NCBI GenBank assembly: GCA_964293815.1
Contig: CAXYYC010000021.1
Location: forward strand, 1-44,506
DNA: 44,506 nt
Direction: 5' to 3'
Source of the DNA: CTSOIL-112 sp964293815
GTDB lineage: Bacteria > Pseudomonadota > Gammaproteobacteria > Burkholderiales > Burkholderiaceae
Shown: in pieces, positions 24,697 to 32,958 of the stretch
How the letters are laid out: the number at the start of each line of letters is the position of its first letter
How positions within the stretch are numbered: position 1 is the stretch's first letter
Made by a program: the position numbers and the translations under genes
Notes under the pieces: model-generated
The model's database searches: none
What the model was told of the DNA's origin: nothing
The model's input: only the letters and a program-made list of their open reading frames with translations

Positions 24697-25515
24697 ATGT
24701 CTGTTACCATCAAAACCGAAACCGATATTGCCCATATGCGTGTAGCCTGCCGTCTGGCGTCCGAAGTGCTGGACTACATCGAACCATTCATCAAAGCGGG
24801 TATCTCCACCGGCGAGCTGGATCGCATGATGAACGACTATATGGTGAATGTACAAAAAACCGTTTCGGCCACTTTGGGTTATCAACCACCGGGTTATCCG
24901 CCGTACCCGAAATCATGCTGTATTTCACTGAATGACGTGATTTGTCACGGCGTGCCATCGGACGATAAGATTCTGAAAAATGGTGACATCCTTAATATTG
25001 ATGTCACGATCATTACACTCGAAGGTTATTTTGGGGATACCAGTCGAATGTTCACAGTGGGTGAAGTCTCCATCGCAGCCAAGCGTCTATGCGAAGTCAC
25101 CTACGAATGTATGTGGCTGGGTATTGCGCAAGTGAAAGAAGGCGCAACGCTTGGTGACATCGGCGCGGCAATTGCGGCGCACGCGCATGCCAACGGTATG
25201 TCAGTGGTGCGTGAATACTGCGGCCACGGCATTGGTAAAGTATTCCATGAGGAACCGCAAGTATTGCATTATGGCGTTAAAGGCCAAGGCTTGAAACTCA
25301 AAGCGGGAATGATTTTCACGATTGAACCCATGATTAATGCAGGCAAACGCGATATGCGCACCATGCCCGATGGCTGGACGGTCAAAACCAAAGACCGCAG
25401 TCTATCTGCGCAATGGGAACATACCGTTTTGGTCACGCCCACCGGCTATGAAGTGTTAACATTATCCGGTGGCTACCCTGCCTTGCCTGAGTTTATCAAA
25501 ACCACAACGTGCTGA
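24697..25515 (+). CDS. map: Type I methionine aminopeptidase
   Basis: Dinuclear-metal enzyme that removes initiator methionine from nascent proteins. It has 272 residues. All five metal ligands are visible: D102 (NIDVT), D114 (GDTSR), H177 (GHGIGK), E210 (TIEPM) and E241 (WEHTVLV), with H84 in ICHGVP lining the substrate pocket. It is divergent from rpsB, the common arrangement in proteobacteria. A periplasmic protein gene follows by 73 bases. Confidence 0.97.
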   Translation: MSVTIKTETDIAHMRVACRLASEVLDYIEPFIKAGISTGELDRMMNDYMVNVQKTVSATLGYQPPGYPPYPKSCCISLNDVICHGVPSDDKILKNGDILNIDVTIITLEGYFGDTSRMFTVGEVSIAAKRLCEVTYECMWLGIAQVKEGATLGDIGAAIAAHAHANGMSVVREYCGHGIGKVFHEEPQVLHYGVKGQGLKLKAGMIFTIEPMINAGKRDMRTMPDGWTVKTKDRSLSAQWEHTVLVTPTGYEVLTLSGGYPALPEFIKTTTC

Positions 25516-25588
25516 TTCAAACGGTGTCCAAGGTGTGAGTAACGCTCATCTGCGTTATTCGCCCACCATCCAACCCGAGGAGATGGCT

Positions 25589-26356
25589 ATGCACAACACA
25601 CATTCACCGCTATGGGCCGCATTCATTGTGTCAACTGTTGCACTCAATCTCCCTGCGTATGCACAATCCGCACAATCATCGACTACCCAAAGTTCTGAAT
25701 CCACGCCTGCACCACGACAATTCACCATCAACGATGGCTCCGAATACTATACGGCACAGTTACAGGTTGCTTCCTGTGACAGCGAGCAATGCCAAGGAGA
25801 AGGCACCATCCAATTATGGGACAAAAGCTCGCACACATTGGTGCAAACCTTTCGCTCTGATGATTTAAATTTCTTTTTAACCCCTGAACAAAAACCCACG
25901 GTGAATATCATCCAGCTCTACAACGAGCAAAGCCCGCTGATTTTTGATGATTTTAACTTTGATGGCAGTGAAGATTTGGCCATTCGCAATGGCAACCAAA
26001 GTGGTTACAGCGGCCCATCCTACGATGTGTATGTATTCAACCAAAGCCGTAAACAATTTGTTTTGAGCACGGAACTAACCGCATTGGCGTATGAAAATCT
26101 CGGCATGTTCCAAACCGATCACCAGCGCAAACGCATCACCACCTTTAGCAAATCGGGCTGTTGCTGGCACCAAACCACCGAGTACGCAGTCGTACCCAAG
26201 CGTGGTTTAGTCACCACCAAAATCCTAACCGAAGATGCCACCGATCCTGATGATCGCTATGTCTACGTCACCACCGAGACCCGTAGCAATGGTGTTAATG
26301 GCAAAATGGTGCGCAAAACCAAAAAATACAAAATGGCTGACTATTACTCTGACTAG
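25589..26356 (+). CDS. Exported XAC2610-like (FG-GAP type) protein
   Basis: 255 residues from the chosen ATG, with a signal peptide (cleavage likely after AYA, residue 25) and a Ser/Thr/Gln-rich linker (26-42). It resembles the XAC2610-related family of periplasmic proteins, whose founding member in Xanthomonas is the immunity partner of a type IV-secreted lysozyme-like effector. The calcium-loop-like DFNFDGSEDL (about 121-130) and GPSYDVYVFN (about 142-151) are the recognisable part. The start at 25589 has GAGGAG 6 bases before it. No effector or type IV gene is nearby, so an immunity role is not supported here. Confidence 0.7.
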   Translation: MHNTHSPLWAAFIVSTVALNLPAYAQSAQSSTTQSSESTPAPRQFTINDGSEYYTAQLQVASCDSEQCQGEGTIQLWDKSSHTLVQTFRSDDLNFFLTPEQKPTVNIIQLYNEQSPLIFDDFNFDGSEDLAIRNGNQSGYSGPSYDVYVFNQSRKQFVLSTELTALAYENLGMFQTDHQRKRITTFSKSGCCWHQTTEYAVVPKRGLVTTKILTEDATDPDDRYVYVTTETRSNGVNGKMVRKTKKYKMADYYSD

Positions 26357-26374
26357 TTGGATCAACTAGGTGAA

Positions 26375-26803
26375 TTACCCCATTTTTGGCGGAAAAATTC
26401 TATACCAAAAGCCATACACCCAGCATGCGGCACAGAACGACAAAGCCCACTCAAGGAATGAAAATACAATCAAAATCACGCACGGAACTTTCCATAATTC
26501 ATTACCGAGCAAAAACAGCACCAAAGATACAGCACTGGCAAGGAACAATATCTTAGCCGCAAACATCTTGGCACCGGCATTCACCATCGCACCAGTCCAG
26601 CCCTGAGCATCAAAAATACGTTTCCACAGCAGATGTGACGGGCATTTATAATGACCGATGAAACCTTTGATAAACGCCTGCACCACCAAAATAGCCATAA
26701 ACCACGGCGAGACAAATAAAGCCAAGTTACACAAAATAAAGGTCACGACCGCTTCCCAGCGAATCACATTGGCAGAAACAGCGGGTAGATCAAAACGCAG
26801 CAT
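26375..26803 (-). CDS. Small DUF4395-like membrane protein
   Basis: 142 residues with four hydrophobic segments and no signal peptide. The late CAACWVYGFWYR segment and the overall plan resemble DUF4395 proteins, which often accompany thiol or sulfur-transfer genes; none is adjacent here. It is convergent with the gene at 25589-26356, with only 18 bases between the stops and no terminator visible. Function unknown; the family call is from memory of the pattern and is moderate only. Confidence 0.6.
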   Translation of the reverse strand: MLRFDLPAVSANVIRWEAVVTFILCNLALFVSPWFMAILVVQAFIKGFIGHYKCPSHLLWKRIFDAQGWTGAMVNAGAKMFAAKILFLASAVSLVLFLLGNELWKVPCVILIVFSFLEWALSFCAACWVYGFWYRIFPPKMG

Positions 26804-26979
26804 AAAAGTTCCTCATATCAAAAAAATAAGCCATTATTTTACTATTCAAATAGACCACGAACAGCAAAAAAATTAAGCCTACCAAGTTTTACTACCAAAT
26901 TTTGCTAAAAAATACGATATAAACCAATTGATTCGCGCTTGAACGCTAAATCAACGGATTTTACTGCTTTCAGTCATGA

Positions 26980-27049
26980 TTGAAATTCACTTTTGAACGG
27001 CGTATAGTGACATCGTTGTTCCGTGCTGATGCGTCGAGTGCATCAGCAC
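26980..27049 (+). promoter_or_regulatory. Promoter and 5' hairpin of the EF-G-like gene
   Basis: TTGAAA (26980-26985), 17 bases, TATAGT (27003-27008) predicts a start near 27015. A perfect 10-bp stem GTGCTGATGC / GCATCAGCAC (27023-27032 with 27040-27049) with a 7-base loop would then lie within ten bases of the mRNA 5' end. It has no T-tract, so it may stabilise the message or be a regulatory element. Confidence 0.6.
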
Positions 27050-27097
27050 CGAGAACCGGTTTTTCATTCGTTATTGACACTATAAAAGGAGAAAAAT

Positions 27098-29149
27098 ATG
27101 TCACGATACACCACGCAAGCCATTCGTTCGGTTGCCTTGGTAGGTCATGGCGCGGTTGGTAAGACCTCGCTGGCCGAAGCACTGCTGTTTGCAACCGGCG
27201 CAATCAGCGCCAAAGGCAGTATTGAGCGCGGCACTACCGTGTGCGACTTTGAACCTCAAGAAAAAGAAGCCGGTCACTCACTCAATTCAGCAGTTGTCAA
27301 TTTTGCTTACGAAGACACCCACATTCACCTGATCGACACCGCAGGCTACCCTGACTTTTCAGGGCAATCCATCGCCGCGCTTGCTGGTGTGGACACCGCC
27401 TTGATCGTGATTAACGCCCAAACTGGTATCGAGTTGATGACCGAACGCATGATGCAGTACGCGACGGATCGTAAACTGGCGCGCATGATCGTGGTCAATA
27501 AAATTGATGCGGAAAACGTTGATTTACCCGCATTGATGAATGACATTCGCGAAACCTTTGGCAAGCAATGCCTCGTATTAGACTTACCTGCTCACGGCTC
27601 TGCCGACGTCGTTGAAGTACTCGAACACGACTCGGGCGATGCGGATTTCGAATCCGTGGCCGATGCACACCGCGCCTTGATCGACCAGTTGGTTGAAGAA
27701 GACGAAGATTTATTGATGCAATACCTCGAAGACGGCGCCGACCCGAGCACCGCTGACCTACACGCGCCATTTGAAAAAGCCTTGCGCGAAGGCCATTTAA
27801 TCCCCGTATTGTTCACCTCCGCCAAAACCGGCGCGGGTATCAAAGAATTACTGCACGTTTTGGCCTCACTCGCACCCAATCCGACCGAAAGCAACCCGCC
27901 ACCATTCTATAAAGGCGAGCCGAACGGCGAAAATGAGCCTTTCCACGCCGAACCCGACGCGGACAAACATGTACTCGCCCACGTATTCAAAGTGATTTCC
28001 GACCCGTATATGGGCAAAATCAGCGTGTTCCGTGTGCATCAAGGCACGGTGAAAAAAGACATGCAACTATTCGCAGGCGACGCCAAACGTCCCTTCAAAG
28101 TCGCACATTTGTACCAATTACAAGGCAAAGCCACAGTGGAAGTGGACGAACTGCTGCCCGGTGATATTGGCGCAGTCGCAAAAATTGATGAAATCGAATT
28201 TGACAGCGTGCTGCACGACTCGCACGACGAAGACCACATCCATTTGGTACCACTGGAATTTCCTAAACCAATGGCAGGACTGGCAGTCGAAACCAAGAAA
28301 AAAGGCGATGAGCAACGCTTATTCGAAATCCTCGCCAAACTCGCCAGCGAAGACCCGACCTTTGTGATTGAGCGTCATCCGAGTAGCAACGAAACCGTGA
28401 TTCGTGGCTTGGGAGAAATTCACCTCAAATCCAAATTGGACAAAATGTTCAACCAATACAAGCTCGAAGTCGATACCAAACCACCGCGCATTCCGTACCG
28501 TGAAACCATCACTGGTAGCGCGGAAGGCATTTGTCGCCACAAAAAACAATCCGGCGGCGCGGGACAATTCGGCGAAGTACATCTGCGCGTCGAGCCAAAA
28601 GGTCGTGGCGAAGGCTTTGAATTCGTGGATGCGATCAAAGGCGGCGTGATTCCGGGCGTATTCATGCCTGCGGTGGAAAAAGGCGTTCGTCAAGCATTGG
28701 CCGATGGCATTGTCGCAGGCTACGCGGTGGAAGACGTGAAAGTCACCGTATTTGATGGCAAAACCCATCCCGTTGATGGCAAAGAAGTTGCCTTCGTCGC
28801 GGCAGGTAAAAAAGCCACCATTGAAGCGATTCGCAATGCGCAACCCATCGTGCTCGAACCGATTGTCAATATCGAAATCGTTGTGCCGCAAAACCACATC
28901 GGTGATATGGCGGGCGATCTGTCATCACGTCGCGGTCATGTCACGGGCACAGGCGAGAAAGCACACGGTATGGCCGTGGTGTCGGGCGAAGTACCGTTGG
29001 CCGAGATTGCAGACTACCAATCACGCCTCAAATCACTCACCGGTGGTCAAGGCAGCTATACGATTGAGTTTTCACGCTACGCCGCCGTTCCAGCGCATGT
29101 CCAGCAGCAATTAGCGAGCAAGTTCGAATTGCATGAGGATGACGAGTAA
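27098..29149 (+). CDS. Elongation factor G-like protein (second EF-G type)
   Basis: Translational GTPase, 683 residues, of the FusA2/EF-G-like branch. G-domain motifs are GHGAVGKT (16-23, replacing the GHVDAGKT form of main EF-G), DTAGYPD (80-86) and NKID (134-137). Domains II to V follow, with the conserved YRETI and SSRRGHVTG segments. Paralogues of this kind can assist ribosome recycling or act under stress; the exact role is not readable. AAAGGAG lies 6 bases before ATG. It has its own promoter, a 5' hairpin and a strong terminator, and it is not in a str operon with rpsL, rpsG or tuf. Confidence 0.92.
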   Translation: MSRYTTQAIRSVALVGHGAVGKTSLAEALLFATGAISAKGSIERGTTVCDFEPQEKEAGHSLNSAVVNFAYEDTHIHLIDTAGYPDFSGQSIAALAGVDTALIVINAQTGIELMTERMMQYATDRKLARMIVVNKIDAENVDLPALMNDIRETFGKQCLVLDLPAHGSADVVEVLEHDSGDADFESVADAHRALIDQLVEEDEDLLMQYLEDGADPSTADLHAPFEKALREGHLIPVLFTSAKTGAGIKELLHVLASLAPNPTESNPPPFYKGEPNGENEPFHAEPDADKHVLAHVFKVISDPYMGKISVFRVHQGTVKKDMQLFAGDAKRPFKVAHLYQLQGKATVEVDELLPGDIGAVAKIDEIEFDSVLHDSHDEDHIHLVPLEFPKPMAGLAVETKKKGDEQRLFEILAKLASEDPTFVIERHPSSNETVIRGLGEIHLKSKLDKMFNQYKLEVDTKPPRIPYRETITGSAEGICRHKKQSGGAGQFGEVHLRVEPKGRGEGFEFVDAIKGGVIPGVFMPAVEKGVRQALADGIVAGYAVEDVKVTVFDGKTHPVDGKEVAFVAAGKKATIEAIRNAQPIVLEPIVNIEIVVPQNHIGDMAGDLSSRRGHVTGTGEKAHGMAVVSGEVPLAEIADYQSRLKSLTGGQGSYTIEFSRYAAVPAHVQQQLASKFELHEDDE

Positions 29150-29165
29150 ATATCACTAAAAAGTG

Positions 29166-29198
29166 AAAATCCCTTCCGCGATTAGGAAGGGATTTTTT
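29166..29198 (+). terminator. Terminator of the EF-G-like gene
   Basis: A 12-bp stem AAAATCCCTTCC / GGAAGGGATTTT with a 7-base loop and a run of T. It lies 16 bases past the stop. Confidence 0.92.
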
Positions 29199-29245
29199 AC
29201 ATCCACGCCAAAAATAAGACCTCTTTTCCGCCAAGCGCATCAAGA

Positions 29246-30151
29246 TCAAGCATCATCAGCATTTTCGGCTTGTTCTCTGCGTTGCTCCATTTCCTCATCG
29301 CTCATCACGCGCACCATCAGCACATGCACTTGGCGCGCATCAGCGCGCTGGACTTCGATTTCAAAGCGGTCGATCACTACCACATCACCGCGACGCGGCA
29401 TCCGCGCCAGCTCAGATGTGACCAAACCGCCGAGAGTATCGGCGTCTTCGTCGGACAATTCGGCATTGAAATATTCGTTGAATTGCTCAATCTCGGTCAA
29501 GGCGCGCACGCGGTAGCGCCCTACTTTATCCGCGATGATGTTATCGGCTTCTTCGTCCCAATCGTGCTCGTCCTCAATATCGCCGACGATTTGCTCCAAC
29601 ACGTCCTCAATGGTAATCAAACCGGCGACACCGCCGTATTCATCAACCACAATCGCCATGTGGTTGCGGTTTTCACGAAACTCGCGCAACAATACATTCA
29701 GCGGTTTGGATTCAGGCACAAATACCGCAGGACGCAGATTGTCGCGCACATCGAATTCGTCCTCGTTGTGGTAATAGCGAAGTAAATCTTTTGCCAGTAG
29801 AACGCCAATGACTTTATCACGCCCACCTTCAAATACCGGAAAGCGTGAATGGCTGGTAGCGATGATGGTCGGGATGAATGCCTGCGGTTCATCCTCGATA
29901 TTGATCCCATCCATTTGTGCGCGGGGAACCATGATGTCACGCGCGCGCAGGGTTGCGATTTGTAAAGTACCTTCGATGATGGAAAGCGCATCGTCATCAA
30001 GCAGATCGCGCTCATGCGCACCGTGAAGGATTTCTAAGAGTTGTTCTTGCGTTTCCGGCTCGGCGTCAAACATACCGGCCAAACGCTCAAAAAAAGATTT
30101 GTGGCGTTTTTCATTTTTCGCGCCACGCGAGGGATATGCGTCGTCTGACAT
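29246..30151 (-). CDS. corC: CorC/HlyC-type protein with two CBS domains
   Basis: Soluble 301-residue protein of the CorC (YbeX) family. Two CBS domains cover about 65-190 (RARDIMVPRAQM starts the first, DEYGGVAGLITIEDVLEQIVGDIEDE ends the second), and a C-terminal CorC_HlyC domain covers about 205-285. There is no membrane domain. Homologues are linked to magnesium/cobalt efflux and, more recently, ribosome or rRNA processing; the true function is uncertain. It is convergent with the EF-G-like gene. The 5' leader has a hairpin. Confidence 0.92.
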   Translation of the reverse strand: MSDDAYPSRGAKNEKRHKSFFERLAGMFDAEPETQEQLLEILHGAHERDLLDDDALSIIEGTLQIATLRARDIMVPRAQMDGINIEDEPQAFIPTIIATSHSRFPVFEGGRDKVIGVLLAKDLLRYYHNEDEFDVRDNLRPAVFVPESKPLNVLLREFRENRNHMAIVVDEYGGVAGLITIEDVLEQIVGDIEDEHDWDEEADNIIADKVGRYRVRALTEIEQFNEYFNAELSDEDADTLGGLVTSELARMPRRGDVVVIDRFEIEVQRADARQVHVLMVRVMSDEEMEQRREQAENADDA

Positions 30152-30171
30152 GAGTATCCAGTAGAGTTAAA

Positions 30172-30199
30172 CAGGTGTTTAGGATAACCCAAACACCTG
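30172..30199 (-). promoter_or_regulatory. Leader hairpin of corC
   Basis: A perfect 9-bp stem CAGGTGTTT / AAACACCTG with a 10-base loop, 20 bases upstream of the corC ATG. Only three T follow on the minus strand. It may be an incomplete terminator or a structure affecting translation. The rest of the gap to ahpF (to 30377) is A+T-rich with nothing further recognised. Confidence 0.45.
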
Positions 30200-30377
30200 C
30201 CGGACGCAAGACACTTAAAGAGAGGCTCAATCAGTAGTTTAAAAATATAAAATCATTTAATATCAATTGATTATCAATTAAATTTAAACTAAATAATTAA
30301 CTATAAAACCCTCTTTTTTATGGCAAAAATCATGATGCCTTAGCACAATCATGTCTCAATCATGCCGCAAACGCAGC

Positions 30378-31934
30378 TCAATGACCACTGCGAATGATGT
30401 GGTCAAATGCGCTCAAAGCCGCTGTCGCACCCGCGCCCATCGAAATGATGATTTGCTTGTACGGCTGCGTCGTACAGTCACCCGCAGCGAATACGCCCGC
30501 CACTGAGGTTTGGCCGCGCGCATCAATTTCGATTTCGCCACGTTGGGTCAATGCAACCGTGTCTTTGAGCCAATCGGTATTCGGAAGCAAGCCGATTTGC
30601 ACGAAAATCCCCGCGAGTTCAACCGTATGTTCCTGCTCGGTCGCACGGTCTTTGTAGCGCAAACCTGTCACTTTACTGCCATCACCGATGACTTCGGTGG
30701 TCAGGGCTTCGGTATGCACGGTCACATTAGGCAAGCTATGCAATTTGGCTTGCAAAACAGCATCGGCACGCAATTTGCTATCAAACTCCAGCAAAGTGAC
30801 GTGTTCGACAATCCCCGCCAGATCAATCGCCGCCTCCACGCCCGAGTTGCCGCCACCGATCACCGCCACTTTTTTGCCTTTAAACAATGGGCCGTCGCAA
30901 TGCGGGCAATACGCCACGCCCTTCGCGCGATACTCCGCTTCGCCCGGCACATTCATATTGCGCCAGCGCGCACCCGTTGCGAGGATGACGGTTTTGCTTT
31001 TTAGCATCGCGCCATTTTCCAGCTCAACCGCAATCAAGCCGTCCGCACCCGCTGGCGTCAATTTGCGCGCAGTTTGCAGATTCATCACGTCCACTGGATA
31101 GGCTTTAACGTGCTGTTCCAACGCCGCTGCGAGTTTGGGGCCTTCGGTTTCCTGCACAGAAATAAAATTTTCAATCGCCAAAGTATCCAACACCTGCCCG
31201 CCGAAACGCTCGGCCACCACGCCTGTGGCAATGCCTTTACGCGCCGCATAAATCGCCGCCGCCGCGCCTGCTGGGCCGCCACCAACCACCAACACGTCAA
31301 ATTTATCCTTCGCATTGAGTTTCTCGGCGGCTTTTTGATCCGCGTTGGTATCCAACTTCGCCACGATTTCTTCAATCGTCATGCGCCCTTGCCCAAACTC
31401 CGCGCCGTTCATGAATGCTGTCGGTACGGCCATGATGCTGCGCGATTTGACTTCATCCTGAAAATCCGCGCCGTCAATCATGGTGTGGCTGATATTCGGA
31501 TTCAAAACCGCCATCAGGTTCAGCGCTTGCACGACTTCTGGACAGTTATGACACGACAAGGAAATGAAGGTTTCAAAGTGCATCGGCTCGCTCAATCCTT
31601 TGATCTGCTCAATCAATTCGGCGTCGGCTTTCGGCGGATGACCACCGACTTGTAACAAAGCCAAAACCAGCGAGGTGAACTCATGCCCCATCGGAATACC
31701 GGCAAATTGCACGCGCGCAGGCTCGCCCACGCGCGCCACGCCAAAGGACGGACGCAATGCCGCCGTGCCGTTTTCGCTCACGCTGACTTTGTCGGATAAC
31801 GCAGCGATATCATTGAGCAGATTGCGGATTTCTGCGGCTTTGGCGCTGTCATCCAGCGAGGCGATCAATTCGATGGGATTTTGCAGTTTTTCCAGATAGG
31901 CTTTTAATTGCATTTGAATTTGTGCGTCCAACAT
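30378..31934 (-). CDS. ahpF: Alkyl hydroperoxide reductase subunit F
   Basis: NADH-dependent flavoprotein that re-reduces AhpC. It has 518 residues from the chosen start and closely parallels E. coli AhpF (521). The N-terminal double thioredoxin fold carries C128/C131 (CHNC). The FAD site is GGGPAG (about 218-223), the redox disulfide C343/C346 is in YCPHCDGP, and the NADH site is GGGNSG. The frame extends 96 bases further, but AGGAG lies 6 bases before the ATG at 31934 and homology begins there (MLDAQ). It lies downstream of ahpC with a 249-base gap. Confidence 0.97.
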   Translation of the reverse strand: MLDAQIQMQLKAYLEKLQNPIELIASLDDSAKAAEIRNLLNDIAALSDKVSVSENGTAALRPSFGVARVGEPARVQFAGIPMGHEFTSLVLALLQVGGHPPKADAELIEQIKGLSEPMHFETFISLSCHNCPEVVQALNLMAVLNPNISHTMIDGADFQDEVKSRSIMAVPTAFMNGAEFGQGRMTIEEIVAKLDTNADQKAAEKLNAKDKFDVLVVGGGPAGAAAAIYAARKGIATGVVAERFGGQVLDTLAIENFISVQETEGPKLAAALEQHVKAYPVDVMNLQTARKLTPAGADGLIAVELENGAMLKSKTVILATGARWRNMNVPGEAEYRAKGVAYCPHCDGPLFKGKKVAVIGGGNSGVEAAIDLAGIVEHVTLLEFDSKLRADAVLQAKLHSLPNVTVHTEALTTEVIGDGSKVTGLRYKDRATEQEHTVELAGIFVQIGLLPNTDWLKDTVALTQRGEIEIDARGQTSVAGVFAAGDCTTQPYKQIIISMGAGATAALSAFDHIIRSGH

Positions 31935-32060
31935 CATGAACTCCTTTTTTAAGAGATAAATCGGTGATTGCAGCTTGATTGAGGCAATAAGAAGCCCAAG
32001 CCAGACAAAAATAGAGGCTTTCAGATCAATCAAATCACTACTTGGGGAAAGAATTTTGTA

Positions 32061-32091
32061 CAGGGTTTTACCTCAACTGGCTAAAACCCTG
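32061..32091 (-). promoter_or_regulatory. Stem-loop between ahpC and ahpF
   Basis: A perfect 10-bp stem CAGGGTTTTA / TAAAACCCTG with an 11-base loop. It has no T-run on the minus strand, so it is probably not a strong terminator. It may stabilise the ahpC mRNA end or reduce ahpF relative to ahpC; inference only. Confidence 0.5.
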
Positions 32092-32183
32092 CGCAAAACA
32101 CTCTGATTCATGTGACCGCTCAGCAGTGCGCGGGGATTTCACCTCACGCACACGCGATCACATGGAATGATGCGAGTATGGAC

Positions 32184-32747
32184 TTAGATTTTACCAACCA
32201 AGTCCAAAGACGGTGCCAAAGTGGCTTCGCCCGGAGTCCATTTAGCTGGACATACTTCACCTGGGTGAGAAGCAACGTATTGAGCCGCTTGAACTTTGCG
32301 CAACAATTCTTTCGCGTCACGGCCAATGCCCAGATCATGGATTTCGGCCACTTTGATTTCGCCTTCTGGATTGATCACGAAGGTACCGCGCAATGCCAAG
32401 CCGTCTTCTTCGATCATCACGTCGAAGTTGCGGGTGATGTTGCCAGTTGGGTCGCCGATCATTGGGTATTTGATTTTTTTGATGGTTTCAGACGCATCGT
32501 GCCATGCTTTGTGCGTGAAATGCGTGTCGGTAGACACAGAGTAGCATTCAACGCCCAATTTTTGGAACTCAGGATATACATCGGCCAAATCGCCCAATTC
32601 AGTCGGGCAAACGAAGGTGAAGTCAGCTGGGTAGAAGAACACCACAGACCATTTGCCTTTCAAATCGGCATCAGAAACTTCAACGAAATTGCCGTTGTGG
32701 AATGCAGTGGCTTTAAAAGGTTTAACAGTAGAATTGATGATAGGCAT
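32184..32747 (-). CDS. ahpC: Alkyl hydroperoxide reductase subunit C (2-Cys peroxiredoxin)
   Basis: Peroxiredoxin reducing hydrogen peroxide, organic peroxides and peroxynitrite, 187 residues. The peroxidatic C47 sits in DFTFVCPTE and the resolving C166 in GEVCPAKW, the typical 2-Cys AhpC pattern. AAGGAG lies 6 bases before ATG. An OxyR-type site and promoter lie about 100-180 bases upstream. ahpF follows, so the pair forms a peroxide-scavenging unit. Confidence 0.98.
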   Translation of the reverse strand: MPIINSTVKPFKATAFHNGNFVEVSDADLKGKWSVVFFYPADFTFVCPTELGDLADVYPEFQKLGVECYSVSTDTHFTHKAWHDASETIKKIKYPMIGDPTGNITRNFDVMIEEDGLALRGTFVINPEGEIKVAEIHDLGIGRDAKELLRKVQAAQYVASHPGEVCPAKWTPGEATLAPSLDLVGKI

Positions 32748-32848
32748 TATAGGCTCCTTTTTTAAGGGTTAAAAACGTGCGTGTCAAAACACATCATGCA
32801 ATTGATCTAACAGCGAAAAATAGCCGTTAGCCAATTGACTTGAATAGG

Positions 32849-32924
32849 ATTATAGCAATATCTTCGAGCAAACACCATAATAGAAACATTGCATTTTTAA
32901 ATAACATCGATAGTTAAAAACTAT
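32849..32924 (-). promoter_or_regulatory. OxyR-type binding site and ahpC promoter
   Basis: Four tetramers at exact 7-base spacing: ATTG, AAAT, ATAG, CTAT at 32888, 32899, 32910 and 32921 in plus orientation. The outer half ATAG-N7-CTAT is perfect, including the internal T and A positions of the known OxyR motif. On the minus strand the site is followed by a perfect TATAAT (32849-32854) with a poor -35, typical of an activator-dependent promoter. The start would be near 32842. Binding by OxyR is inferred. Confidence 0.75.
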
Positions 32925-32958
32925 TTAAAAAGAGTGGTTGGATTGAATCAAGATACAA

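Noticed and set aside
28319..28897. 192-codon minus-strand frame within the EF-G-like gene
   Set aside because: Antisense shadow with His/Phe-rich low-complexity translation.
31074..31655. 193-codon plus-strand frame within ahpF
   Set aside because: Antisense shadow of a well-identified gene.
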